DNA of 64,000 bases from Macrotis lagotis (Eukaryota > Chordata > Mammalia > Peramelemorphia > Peramelidae). The notes beneath the pieces are model-generated. The model searched no databases, was not told the origin of the DNA, and saw only the letters and a list, made by a program, of their open reading frames with translations. How positions within the stretch are numbered: the stretch's first letter is position 1; every line of letters begins with the position of its first letter. Position numbers and translations under genes: made by a program. This document shows positions 1 to 10,005 of this stretch, piece by piece. The stretch lies in the NCBI RefSeq assembly GCF_037893015.1, contig NC_133663.1, positions 2,224,378 through 2,288,377 of the forward strand, read 5' to 3'.

Positions 1-930
1 CCGAGCCGGACGGCCGCGCCCCCACGTGACCGCCTTCCCCCGCGCCGCCAGCCAATGGCGAGTGAGCGGGCGGCGGCGGGGCGGGGCGGGGCGGGGCCCG
101 GGAGGAGGGCGGGGCGGGCGGGGCGGCCTTAAAGGGCCCGCGAGCCACAGGTGGCTGCCGGGACGGGACGAGCCGCAGGTGGGCGCCCCGCCCCCGCCGA
201 GAGCCCGGATGAGGCCGGGCCCGGGACGCCCCGCCCCGCCCCCCGCAGCCCCCGGGCCGGGCCCGAGGAGGAGCCCCCCGGGACCAGCCGGGCCGCCGCG
301 TCTGCGGGTACAGGGCTTAGGCCCGCCCTCCGTGGGGCCCGGGGCCCGGGGCCGCCGCCCGCCCGTGGGGCCGGGGCCGCCGCCCGCCCGTGGGGCCCGG
401 GGCCGCCGCCCGCCCGTGGGGCCCGCCGCCCGCCCGTGGGGCCGGGGCCGCCGCCCGCCCGTGGGGCCCGGGGCCGCCGCCCGCCCGTGGGGCCCGGGGC
501 CGCCGCCCGTGGCCGCCAGGCCGGGCCGGGGCGCCGAGCTCCCGGGGCCCTTGAGCGCCAGCGGCGCATGCCTTGAGGGCGGCCGGGGACGCGCCGCGGG
601 GTGCTTGCGAGGTGCCCCCCGAGGCAGCAGAGTTCGCGGCGCCCCGAGACCTCGCAGCGCCCGTGGGCCGGCAGGAGGCCGCCGCTCCAGGCCCACGGTG
701 CTGCCCCCGGGCCCCGCGGGACGCCCCGCTCCACGGACAGACCCCGGGGCCGGGCCTCGCCGCGCCCGCCCGGCCCTCCAGGCCGCCGCAGCCCTCAGAG
801 CCTCGGCACGAGGGCAGCGGCTCCACAGCTGCTTGGAACCAGCACCGACTCCACGCAGGCTCGGGATTTCCCAGGGGGAGGTGGAGACACGGCCAGAGCG
901 GCTCATCTGCAAAGGGCCTGGGTGCTAGGG
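1..930. promoter_or_regulatory. CpG-island promoter region, gene not identified
   Basis: The first 900 bases are extremely GC- and CpG-rich, unlike the DNA that follows. Promoter-type motifs cluster at the left edge: CACGTG at 23-28, CCAAT at 52-56, stacked GC boxes (GGGGCGGGGC type) at about 78-97 and 109-119, and a TTAAA-like element near 129. Splice-donor-like CAG/GT sites lie at 151 and 179, so a short untranslated first exon on the + strand is possible. Several long frames cross the island, but they are Pro/Gly/Arg/Ala-rich readings of GC-rich DNA. In human, DLG1 lies on the 3' side of BDH1 in the same orientation, so the island could be the start of a DLG1-like gene reading leftwards out of the window. 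That is inference only. Confidence 0.6.
332..513. repeat. GC-rich minisatellite, about 26-bp unit, 7 copies
   Basis: Seven tandem copies of a unit built as GTGGGGCCCGGGGCC followed by GCCGCCCGCCC. Unit length varies from about 20 to 33 bp because of small internal deletions and one internal duplication. The array sits inside the CpG island. It keeps several frames open in both directions, which explains the Gly/Pro/Arg-rich readings there. Confidence 0.85.
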
Positions 931-1117
931 TAGACCGAGCTGTGTGCCGTGCCAGCCCAGTAAGCAGATGCCCTCCTGCCCTGCATGGGCACAGAGGTGG
1001 GGGCCTCTGTCATGACTGCCCTGCCGCGCTTCAGGCTGCCCAACTCCTCACAACCCCTCCTGGGGGCTGCCTGGCCAACACAATGAACTGGTTTGCCTTT
1101 TCATTCACTGGCTCGTT

Positions 1118-1253
1118 TTGCAGATGAGGAAACTGAGGCAGAGTATAGTGACTTGCCCAGGACTCATCACTAGTAAATGTCTGAGGCCAGATTTGAATCC
1201 AGGTCTTCCTGATGCCAGGCCTGGAGCTCTATTCACTGCATCACCCAGCCACC
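1118..1253 (-). repeat. CORE-SINE/MIR-like element, reverse orientation
   Basis: Reads GATGAGGAAACTGAGGCA, then TGACTTGCCCAGG, then a Gln/Phe-type core (GTCTGAGGCCAGATTTGAA), and ends near the promoter end (TCACTGCATCACCCAGCCACC). This is the reverse complement of a tRNA-derived CORE-SINE. It is diverged and shows no clear target-site duplication. Confidence 0.75.
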
Positions 1254-1650
1254 ATTCCATCAGGAAGATCACGTTCCATTTTAAGAAAGGGCACCCACGA
1301 GCGGGAGAGAGTCCAGAGGAAGACAGCCAGGAGGTAAAGGTCCCTGGACACTGGCTGCAGGAACTGAGGCTCAGTAGCCTGGAGAAAAGCGGTCAGGAGG
1401 GATCCACACACTGTGTCCAAGAGTGAAGGGCAGTCTCACGGTCAGTGTCCCAGGTCCCGTGCTTTGCCCCAGAGGGCAGGAACCGAAGACAGGCAGCTTG
1501 GGGTAGTTCCCTGCCCATCCCTGAGTGTCCTGTGCTACCTCCAGAAATGATAGCTCCTGCCTCATGGGAGGGGAGGGGGGGGCAGCCAGCAGCTAAGATC
1601 CAGAGAGGGTTCTGCAGGATTCCAGTGGGTCATTGAGATATCTATGGGAT

Positions 1651-1960
1651 GATAATGGTTGTCCTTTGTCTTGAAGAAGACCACATCAGGGAGGTGATGC
1701 CATAACAGACACATGAACTGAATTGGGGCAGGGGGCAGAGGGCAATGGACTGTGCTAAGTCCCCAGCCTTCCTTTCCCCTTCAGACTCACTTTCTGGGTC
1801 CAGTGGTCAGATAGGAACCAGGATGACTAGAGATGGCCCTGAATGCAAGGCATCAGGGTTAAGTGACATGTCCAAGGTCACACAGCTAGTAACAAGTATC
1901 TCGGGCCAAACTAGAACTCCTGTCTTCCTGACACCAAGATCAGTGCTATCTCCACTGCAG
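1651..1960 (-). repeat. Composite CORE-SINE with long non-tRNA tail, reverse orientation
   Basis: The right part (about 1855-1960) is a reverse CORE-SINE: GTTAAGTGACATGTCCAAGG, CACACAGCTAGTAA, GTCTTCCTGACACC. The left part carries a tail domain with TTGTCTTGAAGAAGACCAC, GGGAGGTGATGCCAT and CTGGGTCCAGTGGTCAGATA. The same tail is seen in the other orientation at about 32.48-32.54 kb, which supports a real repeat family in this genome. Confidence 0.7.
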
Positions 1961-1987
1961 TGGAAGAAATGGACCACAAAGAACAAG

Positions 1988-2044
<57 letters not shown>
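1988..2044. repeat. Compound (TG)n(AG)n microsatellite
   Basis: A pure run of about 12 TG dinucleotides passes directly into about 16 AG dinucleotides. No other feature surrounds it. Confidence 0.95.
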
Positions 2045-2048
<4 letters not shown>

Positions 2049-2049
2049 G

Positions 2050-2855
2050 ATGAATGAGCAGTCACATTGGCAGGGATCTAAGCCCAGGGAAATGCAGCAG
2101 CTCTGGAGTCGGGTTCAAATCTCAGAGTAGATGGCACTGATGGAGTTCCTGGGCCCTGCAAGTGGACAATGAACAGAATGAGGTGGCAATTGCCCTGGGA
2201 AATCATAAGCTCCTCTCCTGAACCCTCTTTCTCCAAGACCCACCTGCTTATGCCAGTTCTTCACACCTTGTCTCTTGGCTCCAGAAAATTTACACCTGAT
2301 ATTTCTCAAAGAGCTCTGGAGAGATTCACGGTGGGCAGGGGGTGGGGGACTGGTCACAAGGCAGTGCCAAGAAGTAGGGAAAGAGATGGACGTCCTCAAA
2401 GACAGGTCTGAGCAAAAGATAGGTCACGTTAGCCACGGGGCAAAAGGCCACCCTGCCAGGCGTCCTGTGAGTTTGGTACCTATTCTAGGAGGTCAAGAGA
2501 AAGCAGGAAAGTACCCAGCTTGTTAGGACAGGTCCCTGTGGTGTTCCTCTGGGAGGATCTGGACAAAGGGCTGGCAACCTAGACTGGGCCAGGGTCTACA
2601 ATCTGAGAGCTGAGATGAGAAACTATGAATGGGAGAAAATTCTGTCCCTCACACAGACCTTCTCAGGCTCTCCTGGCAGAGCTGGAGTCAACTCACACAA
2701 TCAGGCCACACCAAGGCTGGCATAATGCTAGCAAGCCAACATCCAAATGAGAGTTGCTCAAGGGTCTGGCATTCTGGTATCTCCTGGGGGGGGGGATGAT
2801 GTGTTAATCAGCATACCTAATGAGTTTATTATTTGAGGAAGCAAAGATTCACGGA
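2050..2855. other. Gene-free stretch
   Basis: I see no coding signature, splice-consistent exon or recognisable repeat. A run of ten G lies near 2787. Confidence 0.5.
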
Positions 2856-2857
2856 AA

Positions 2858-3062
2858 GAATGTTAAATCCATGCCCTTTGACCCAGAGATCCCACCTGCA
2901 GGTAGCTACTCCAAGGAGGTCAAGAGCAGGAGTACAGCCCCCCTTAAACCAGGGTGCTGAGTTGTATTTTTGGTTGTAACCAACATCAGGAAACGAAATA
3001 GATACATGCCCATCATGTGGAGAAGATAAACACAGTCTAATATGGGAAATAATGGGCCATCA
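2858..3062 (+). repeat. LINE-1 type ORF2 3' remnant
   Basis: Contains CCCTTTGACCCAGAGATCCC, CCAAGGAGGTCAAGAGC and later AGATACATGCCCATCA, in the order found near the 3' end of L1 ORF2 in mammals (the 'primarily DP/P-type' block followed by a 'catches/PI' block). The same block appears better preserved at about 59.05-59.23 kb in this window. No frame stays open. It is a short, old, 5'-truncated fragment. Confidence 0.5.
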
Positions 3063-3540
3063 GTTCAAAATAAAAAGTGGCAAATGGAGACAAGAGAAGG
3101 GGGGGGCAGGGAGGCAGCAGAAGCCGGAGAATGACCTCACACAAGGGCAGCAGTATGGACCCAGGGAGGATCCAGGTCAAATCTGGAAAACAGTTATTGA
3201 TTAGGGTTAAATCCAAGGGGTTCAGGAAACACCACAGTAAGGTAGGGAAAAGGTGGAGAGAGCTAACCCCAATTCGCCATTACTGCTGGTCTTCTACCTT
3301 GGGAGAGGGAAATAGTTGGTTTTTTTTGTCCTTCCTGTTCAAAATGACATCACTGAGTTGGGATCAAGGTACAGTGTGTTCCACTGTGGCTGAGCAGCCC
3401 AATAGCTCAGAAGGCTCCACCACAGGTTGGACACAGACTGTATGACTAGGGAGGAAATGATTTTAAATTTGCACATCTCACATTTCCTTTGAGCTGCTTC
3501 AATTCTGCCTTGCTCATAGAGCATGCTGTGCCATCCTGTA
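3063..3540. other. Gene-free stretch
   Basis: Purine-rich at the left, then ordinary sequence. No feature that I can support, apart from a possible continuation of the L1 fragment to its left. Confidence 0.4.
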
Positions 3541-3617
3541 CCAGGACATACTACATTCTCGATGGGAAGTGGTCATCATCAGCCTATTGAGGATGACTGG
3601 CAAGAATCTTGTCAGCA

Positions 3618-3706
3618 GGGGCAGCTAGATGGTGCAGTGGATAGAGTACCAACCCTGGAGTCAGGAGGACCTGAGTTCAAACCTGGCCTCAGACACTTCA
3701 TATGGG
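3618..3706 (+). repeat. Marsupial CORE-SINE, 3'-truncated copy
   Basis: Starts GGGGCAGCTAGATGGTGCAG and keeps the A-box and B-box region (GAGTTCAAACCTGG). It breaks off after CAGACACTTCAT without the TTGGGCAAGTCACTTAA tail. It sits in the RTE element directly after a 55-bp segment that also precedes the SINE at 4808. Confidence 0.85.
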
Positions 3707-4807
3707 ACATGCTGCATGCTCAATGCCAAAGTTCTTTGGAGAGATTTCCAGTGGGTCCCTCCATTATTTCTGACTCCCCTGTGAGGGCTTGGATTGTGTG
3801 AGTTGTCTAGGAAAAATAGTCTTTCAGGCAAACATATGTTTGGCATTCAAACAATGTGCCCAGCCCCTTGGAGCGGTGCTGTCTGCGGGAGTATTCGAAT
3901 GCTTGGCAGGGCAGCTCAAGAAAAGACTTCAGTGTCCAGGGGATCTTCACAATCTTCCTAAACCAATTCAGGAGTGATGCTGGTAGACTGTCCAGGTTCA
4001 CAGGCATACAACGATGAGATCGGCACAATGGCTCTGTAGACCTTCAGTCTAATACCTCTTCTCTCCCACCTTCCTTTGGAGCCTCCCAAACACTGAGCTG
4101 GCTCTGGCAATGTGTGTGACCCCCTTCATCATTGCTCATGTCCCACATGTGTAGGTGACCATCTTATGACCATTGAGACAGTGAATATGCCCCCATGCTC
4201 CACCCAACCTGTTTCCCCACTGTTACATCATATTTGATCTTTAAGAGCAAAGTCTATCAAACAAAGAGATTTTGTATTTTACTATGCCTCTTTTGCATAT
4301 TTGGGTATCAAATTCTATAAAAACAAGAGCCTGGGGACCAAAGGCATCTTATATTTTTAGGAAGATCTGAGGTCCCCTCCATTAGAGGGGACCACAGACC
4401 CTTTAATAAAATGCCATTAGCTTAGAGTTCTGCCTCAGTAGTTTTTCTTGCAGACTGGACAATGATAATCCCCACTGAAAACATCATACTAAAAACTATG
4501 GGAGCAGATACACAGCCTGCTTCACTCCGTTAGTGACTGGTGAAACTAAGGGACAACCCTAATGAACTTCTCCTGGCCACCAAGTTTCACCACGATCTTC
4601 CACAGGTCCTAAAGTCTAAGAGTATCAAAAGCCTGGCTCAACGAACGATGTCTACAGCCCTCTGGGCTGCTCCCATCATTTCTCCTGAAGTTGTTGGGCT
4701 GCAAACACCATATTAACTGTACCTGACCCTTTCTGAAGCCACACCAGCTCTCAGGGAAGTGGCCTTCATCAGCCTATTGAGGATGACTGGCAAGAATCTG
4801 GTCAGCA

Positions 4808-4956
4808 GGGGCAGCTAGGTGGTGCAGTGGATAGAGTACTGGCCCTGGAGTCAGGAGTACCTAAGTTCAAATCTGCCCTCAGACACTTAATCATTACCTA
4901 ACTGTGTGGTCTTGGGCAAGCCACTTAACCCCATTGCCTTGCAAAAAATAAAAAAA
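4808..4956 (+). repeat. Marsupial CORE-SINE, complete
   Basis: Full unit from GGGGCAGCTAGGTGGTGCAG through the B box (AGTTCAAATCTG), CORE segment (GTCTTGGGCAAGCCACTTAA) and CCCCATTGCCTTGCAAAAA to an A-rich tail. It is inserted in, or duplicated together with, the RTE element. Confidence 0.95.
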
Positions 4957-5218
4957 TGCAGAGAGAGAAAGAGAGGATCCTCCCTCCCACTCACCCTATG
5001 ATTTTTCCAGGACAATACATACCTTTTTCCTTTATAGAGATAGACAAAAGAGACAGTTTTGAACTTCTGGGGAACAGTCTCCTTTTGCCATATAACCCAG
5101 AAAATTTCAGTCAGTTTTTGCATGAGCAGTGGGCTTCTAAATCTCAGCTGCAATAGTATCAGCACCAGGCATTTTGCCACATGAGAAAACCTAATGGCAT
5201 AAAAAAAAACTTCAGTTG

Positions 5219-5371
5219 AGAGGCAGTTAGGTGGTGCATTGGATAGAGCACCAGCCCTTGAGTCAGGAGGGCCTGAGTTCAAATGTGACCTCAGACAATG
5301 ATTATCTAGCTCTGTGACCTTGGGCAAGTCACTTAATCCCATTGTCTTGCCAAAAAAAACCCCAAAACAAC
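5219..5371 (+). repeat. Marsupial CORE-SINE with target-site duplication
   Basis: A full SINE ending in an A-rich tail. The 10-bp sequence ACTTCAGTTG occurs immediately before (5209-5218) and after (5372-5381) the element, so this is a true insertion into the older RTE copy. Confidence 0.93.
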
Positions 5372-6700
5372 ACTTCAGTTGGAAGGTTGGCTAGTTCAAC
5401 CAATCTCTCTAGGATTATGTTCAACCCATCTCTCTGTCACTAATCAATGTGGCTCCATCAGCATTGAGTAGCTAAGATGTACCATAAATTTAGCCCATTA
5501 ATAACCTTCAGGGCATCATAAAGCATTTTGGTCTATTAGTCTCTGAATTTCATGTGCCTTCTTTCTGATAAAAGAATCTTGCTGCTCTTAAACTTCATTT
5601 GTATTTTACCTCTGATGGAGTTAAATGCTTCCTTAGAGATTGAGATAAGTAAACAATCCTCCTGATAAACTTGGTGGAGTTCCCATTGTTTTAGTGACTT
5701 CTCAGTTCCTCCTCTGTTTCCATCATTGATGCTTGTGAATGTTCCAGCCCAGATGAGTAAATGCAGTGCTGTAAGCCAAATCTCTGAAAGCTGCCCCCTC
5801 CTTTTCTGCTCCACTGTTGCCCACAGCATGTTCTCTCAGCTTTCCCTCCCTTTGGGGTGTCCCTTTGGTTGAATGTGAATGTTTAGCTTGGAGAGGATGA
5901 ATCTGTGAGTGGTCCAGCACCCTGGTAGACTGATGGCCTTCATCACTCTCCATCCTGCCTCTCTTTTCCTTACAGTGACATAGTCTATTCAATGCCACTG
6001 TTTCCTGTGTGGGTGCATCCACAAGGTTGGGTTGCATTTGGGAAATAGAAGGTTGTAGAACACAGAAGTCTTCAGTGGTAGGTGACCATTGCTGTGGCGG
6101 TTTCCAACTTCATTCCTCCCAAGGACTCCCCACCAGGTCTGATAGTCTGTGCCTCCTCTGGCCTTCAAGGCACTCAGAATTATGAGAATTTTGTCTTTCA
6201 TTGCATTGATGATGAAGATCTCCAGGTCTTCATATGTACACTTTTTCTCTGACCTCATATGGACTCATCAGAGATGGGAGCATATATACTGACAATTTTT
6301 TCATCACTTTCCTGCAAGTGGCAATCACACTGTCATGAATTTGTTATTCACTCCTTTGGGGGGACATACAAGATTAGTTTTGATCGCAAAACCCATGCCA
6401 TCTTCATGGCACTCCCCCCTCACTCCAGACACTACAAAAATCTTGTCCCTAAGTGTACACACATTCCATGGACTGAATCTGTATGGCATCCTCTTTGTAA
6501 AAGTTTGTTTTTGTTTTTCAACAATGGGATGGGAGCCCTGCCTGCCACCCAACAGGGCTGGGTGAAGAAGAACAATTTTTAGGGCACCTTTTTTAGCCCC
6601 TTCTTCACACTAGGAAGGTTACTTAAGAAGGTTGCTCAAACACCCAGGAAGTAGCCACATCTCACTGCTGCTTCAGTGCAGTGAAAGGATGACCTGATGA

Positions 6701-8328
6701 CCCTGAGAAGACCCTATCCTGAGACTAATCCCTATGGGTGAAATGAAATTAAGATCTACCCAATGATTAACAACCCCCCCCCATCATCCCAGTGGTTCTG
6801 AACTTTGTTGTCATCATCCGAATATTATTTGCCTCCAAGTGCCCCCACCCCTTCCCTTGAGCTCTCTGGAATGCCTACTCCATATATTACAAATGTGCTT
6901 CTATCTCAGATCTCTTCCTGTTTCCCTCCTTCCCTCTTCTGACCCACTCCTGATGCCACAACCTCCTTGGCTGCCCCTTCCAGTGGCAAATGAACTTTCA
7001 CTCATCCCTTCCCCACTCATTGGCAGACATGCAAAGGAAGGAATCCTCACTTCCCACTCTCACTTCCAGGAATTCCTTCCAGAACCATTGCTCAGAGACC
7101 AGTTCTTTTCTGAATTTTATCCAATCTGTTCTATAATCCAATCAAACCTCAGGGCATTGTTGCCTCCTGACTTACTCCCCTTCTTCCTCAGGATGAGACT
7201 GACTTAGAATCTGTCTCTCTTCCCCAAATTTGATGAGATCAGACTCTATGGTCAGTCCACCCAACCTCCATATACATTTATACCTTAACCTCAGGTCTCT
7301 TGGCCCCTAATGTTCTCTAGCAGATCCTCACTCCCACCCCAGTCTTCCCATATTCAACTCAGTACCCACCTCTTGAGTGTCATGCCCCTTTATAGCCAAT
7401 ATTGCCCTGCTCAGGCTCAGCCTGGAGTCACACCTGTGCAGGTGCCCCATAAATTCTCAAAGTAGGCTGGTTGAGGCCCCAGTGAGTCTAGTTACATAAC
7501 CCTGTCTGAGCCTCACTGCTTCTGGGCAGCCCTTTTAGAACTCCCTCAACTCACTAGCCCACTGACCATCTCCAGACTTCCAAATTTTCTACTATTGGGG
7601 CTCACTACTACCTTCTCAGCTAGAACTCAGCCTCCTATTTTACCAAAATCCTTGAGGCTGGCCTCCTCCTCCTCCTGCTCACCCCTTCTCAGTCTCCCAT
7701 CACTCAGATGCCTTTGGACATTATCTCCTCTTTCCTCCTCATCTTCCAGGATAAGGTGGCCCTTTGGAAGCTGCCATTTCCTAACTTATTCCATTTTATT
7801 TCCTATCTTATTCCATTTTATTTCCATGTCCCTACTGAACTCTGGACAGTCTGATTTCCAATCTCATCATTCAACTCTCTCCAAAGTTACCAATGAGTAC
7901 TTCATTGCCATACCTAATGCTCATTATTTTTCCTCCTTCCCTTCCTCCTTCCAACCTTCCCTCTTCTTACTGTCAAGGGCAGCAGCCTCTCCCCAGTCAC
8001 CTTCAGTTCCTGCCCCCTTAAAACAACTGTTATTGAGGCCCCTCAGTTTGACCTGTGTAGCCTCTGTACTCAAACACTTCTGTGCCCCTCTCTGGGGAAG
8101 ACCCTCCTTACTTCTCAGGTACTGGAGTTTGGACTGGTGAGTCTACCTCTTCTCTCTCCCAGTCTGGTCCCTAAAACCCTTCCCAGCCTAACGCCCCCCC
8201 ACTTCTGCCCCTGCCCTTCTGGTGGTCTCACATCTTATGTCACCTGAATGTTTCTCCATCTCTGGGTTCTGGGCACATCTTTATGTCTGGCATCCTCCCC
8301 CATTGGGCCTCCCTGACTTCCTTCAAAC
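6701..8328. other. Gene-free pyrimidine-rich stretch
   Basis: The + strand is strongly C/T-rich. Two open frames of 122 and 181 codons (6839-7207 and 7595-8140) are Ser/Leu/Pro-rich, as expected from that composition. I recognise no domain and see no splice-supported exon. An old unclassified repeat is possible. Confidence 0.45.
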
Positions 8329-8331
8329 TCC

Positions 8332-8507
8332 AGAGACAGAGACAGAAGCAGAAAGAGAGAGAGAAAGAGAGAGAAAGAGACAAAGACAGAGAGAGAAAGA
8401 GAGAGACAGAGAGAGGAGAGAGAGAGAGACAGACAGACAGACTGCTGGCAGACAGACAGAAAGACAGAGACATAGACAAAGACAAAGACAGAGAGAGACA
8501 GAGAGAT
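8332..8507. repeat. (AGAG/AGAC)n purine microsatellite
   Basis: About 175 bp of interleaved GAGA, GACA and GAAA units with a few interruptions (GACTGCTGGCAGAC). It leaves frames open on both strands with Arg/Glu or Ser/Leu low-complexity readings that are not proteins. Confidence 0.95.
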
Positions 8508-8575
8508 GTTCCTTGTATTTGTATTCCCAGTAATCATTCCAGGTCCCTATCACACTGAAAGCCCTTTATAAATGC

Positions 8576-8720
8576 TCTATCTCCTTATCTCTCTATCTCT
8601 GCCTCTCTCTCTCTATCTTCTTCTCCACCCACCCCCACTCTCTCTCTCTCTCTCTCCTTCCTTTCCCACTCTTCTTCCCTCCCTCCCTTTTCCCCTCCTT
8701 CTGTCTCTTGTCTCTCTTTT
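8576..8720. repeat. (CT)n-rich pyrimidine tract
   Basis: Long CTCTCT and TTCC stretches with short interruptions. It lies 70 bp after the purine microsatellite, so the two tracts are nearly complementary and could form a foldback. Confidence 0.85.
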
Positions 8721-9514
8721 TCTTCTCCTGACTGGGTTCTTTTGTTCTTTTTCCTTCTTTGGGCCAGTTCAGAATGTCTTGTTATCCGGGCCTCCTCTCC
8801 TCCCCCCAGCTTTGGAAAGACTCTTTTCTTGGGACAGAAGAGAACGTGGCAGATGGAATTCAGGGCTGTTTGCCTTTGAGTTGTCCCTTATTTTCTCCAG
8901 TCTAGAATCGTTTTCTATGAGGGCTTGTCCATCCAAGGGGCCTTCTTTTCTTCCTCAGGACCTACCTTGGGTGCCAGTTTTCTTGGGGACTTTCTGGGAC
9001 CTGGCTGCTCCCAGGCCCTGAGAACGGGGGTGGGGGGTGAATTTGACAGAGAAGAGGGCAAGAGGCAGTGGGGAGTGCCAAGGTTGAGGGTGGGGCTAGG
9101 GCTGGCATATGTTCTGCCAGGGTACCATCTGGCCATGGCTGGCAGGGAGCAGCCAATGGGAGGCCTCCTGCCTGCCAGCTCATTAGTGACCTGCTTGATG
9201 GTTTTCTGAATTGCAAAAAGAAGCCCAGAAATTCTGAGGACAGAGCCCCAGCTGGAAGGGTAGAGGCCAAAGAGACTGGAGAAGGAAAGGGGCAGGAGGC
9301 TCCCCACCTTGGGCTGTAGTCCACACAGGCCAAACAAGGCTGGAAGCCCAGGTGGCATTCAATAGTTGCTTGTGAACTGCCAGAGTGACTGACTGATCTG
9401 GCAAGCTGCCTGAAGCCACCCTTCCTCTTGAGTTCCAGGGCCAGACTGGCCCATCTCCTCATCCAACCATCCATGTCCTGCATCCTGTCTTGGGAAGAGT
9501 GTGGGTGGGTCGAT

Positions 9515-9612
9515 TGACCTTCCTGGGTCTCAGTTTCCTCTTCTGTAAAATGAGATATTTGGACTAGCCGACCCCTGAGGGACCTGCCAGCTTCTGTGAA
9601 GCTGTGACCTTC
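9515..9612 (+). repeat. MIR-like SINE tail
   Basis: Contains CTGGGTCTCAGTTTCCTC, TTCTGTAAAATGAGATA, GGACTAG and CCTGCCAGCTTCTGTGA, the conserved tail order of MIR-family elements. The tRNA-like head is missing. Confidence 0.7.
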
Positions 9613-9796
9613 AGGCTGGAGTCATTGTTAATGACACTGTTACCTTCTTAGTCCCCCCAAGGCTCCCTCTCCTTTGTCCTTTGGATCCTCCATCATTTTG
9701 ATTTTCTGAGCCTGACATGCCATCATTTGCCATCATGGTGGAAAATATGGGTATTAAAAGAGTTCAAGTTCTACTGGAGATGTGTTGTCCAGTCCC

Positions 9797-10005
9797 ACAA
9801 ATGTGTCCCTGAATGACCGTTGGACCCTGCAAACATGGCCTCAAATGACTTTTGGTGCCTACAAACATGACTTTGCAAAAGTGACCTTGCATAACCTTAG
9901 TTCACCTGCAAACACGGCCCTGAATGGCCATTGGGCACTGCAAACAGGGCCTTGAATGGACACTCTTATTGGTCACTGTAAACATGGCCCTGAATGGCAC
10001 TCATC
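9797..10005. repeat. Degenerate minisatellite, about 32-46 bp unit, about 6 copies
   Basis: The core CAAACATGGCCCTGAATGG recurs with changes at about 9798, 9830, 9863, 9909, 9943 and 9979, each followed by a variable CATTGGNCACTG segment. The copies are diverged, so the array is old. No similar sequence is seen elsewhere in the window. Confidence 0.8.

Larger units (their letters stand above)
3541..6700 (-). mobile_element. RTE-clade non-LTR retrotransposon, nearly full length, inactivated
   Basis: On the minus strand this block reads as a decayed RTE/BovB-type polyprotein. The endonuclease part is clearest at 6258-5989, with KDKILIILSALKARGGTD, then TWWGVLGRNEVGNRHSNG, then a WMHPHRKQWH motif, matching the family pattern LxGDFNARVGxD...GVxGxxGxGxxNxNG...WxHPxxxxxH. 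A reverse transcriptase portion is visible between about 4800 and 4430 (PESWCGFRKGQ, SQAFDTL, DLWKIVVKLGG, QEKFIRVV), with stops and frameshifts between motifs. Intact RTE elements are about 3.2 kb, so the span suggests a nearly complete copy. It is broken by CORE-SINEs at 3618, 4808 and 5219. Many stops make it non-functional. It has no link to the gene at 49-63 kb. Confidence 0.75.

Noticed and set aside
26-1127. Several 100-300 codon Pro/Gly/Arg-rich frames in the CpG island
   Set aside because: Explained by CpG composition and the 26-bp minisatellite.
4808-4956. tRNA gene
   Set aside because: The A- and B-box-like motifs belong to a tRNA-derived SINE. There is no cloverleaf with acceptor stem and anticodon arm.
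8222-8558. Arg/Glu- and Ser/Leu-rich frames
   Set aside because: Readings of the purine microsatellite.
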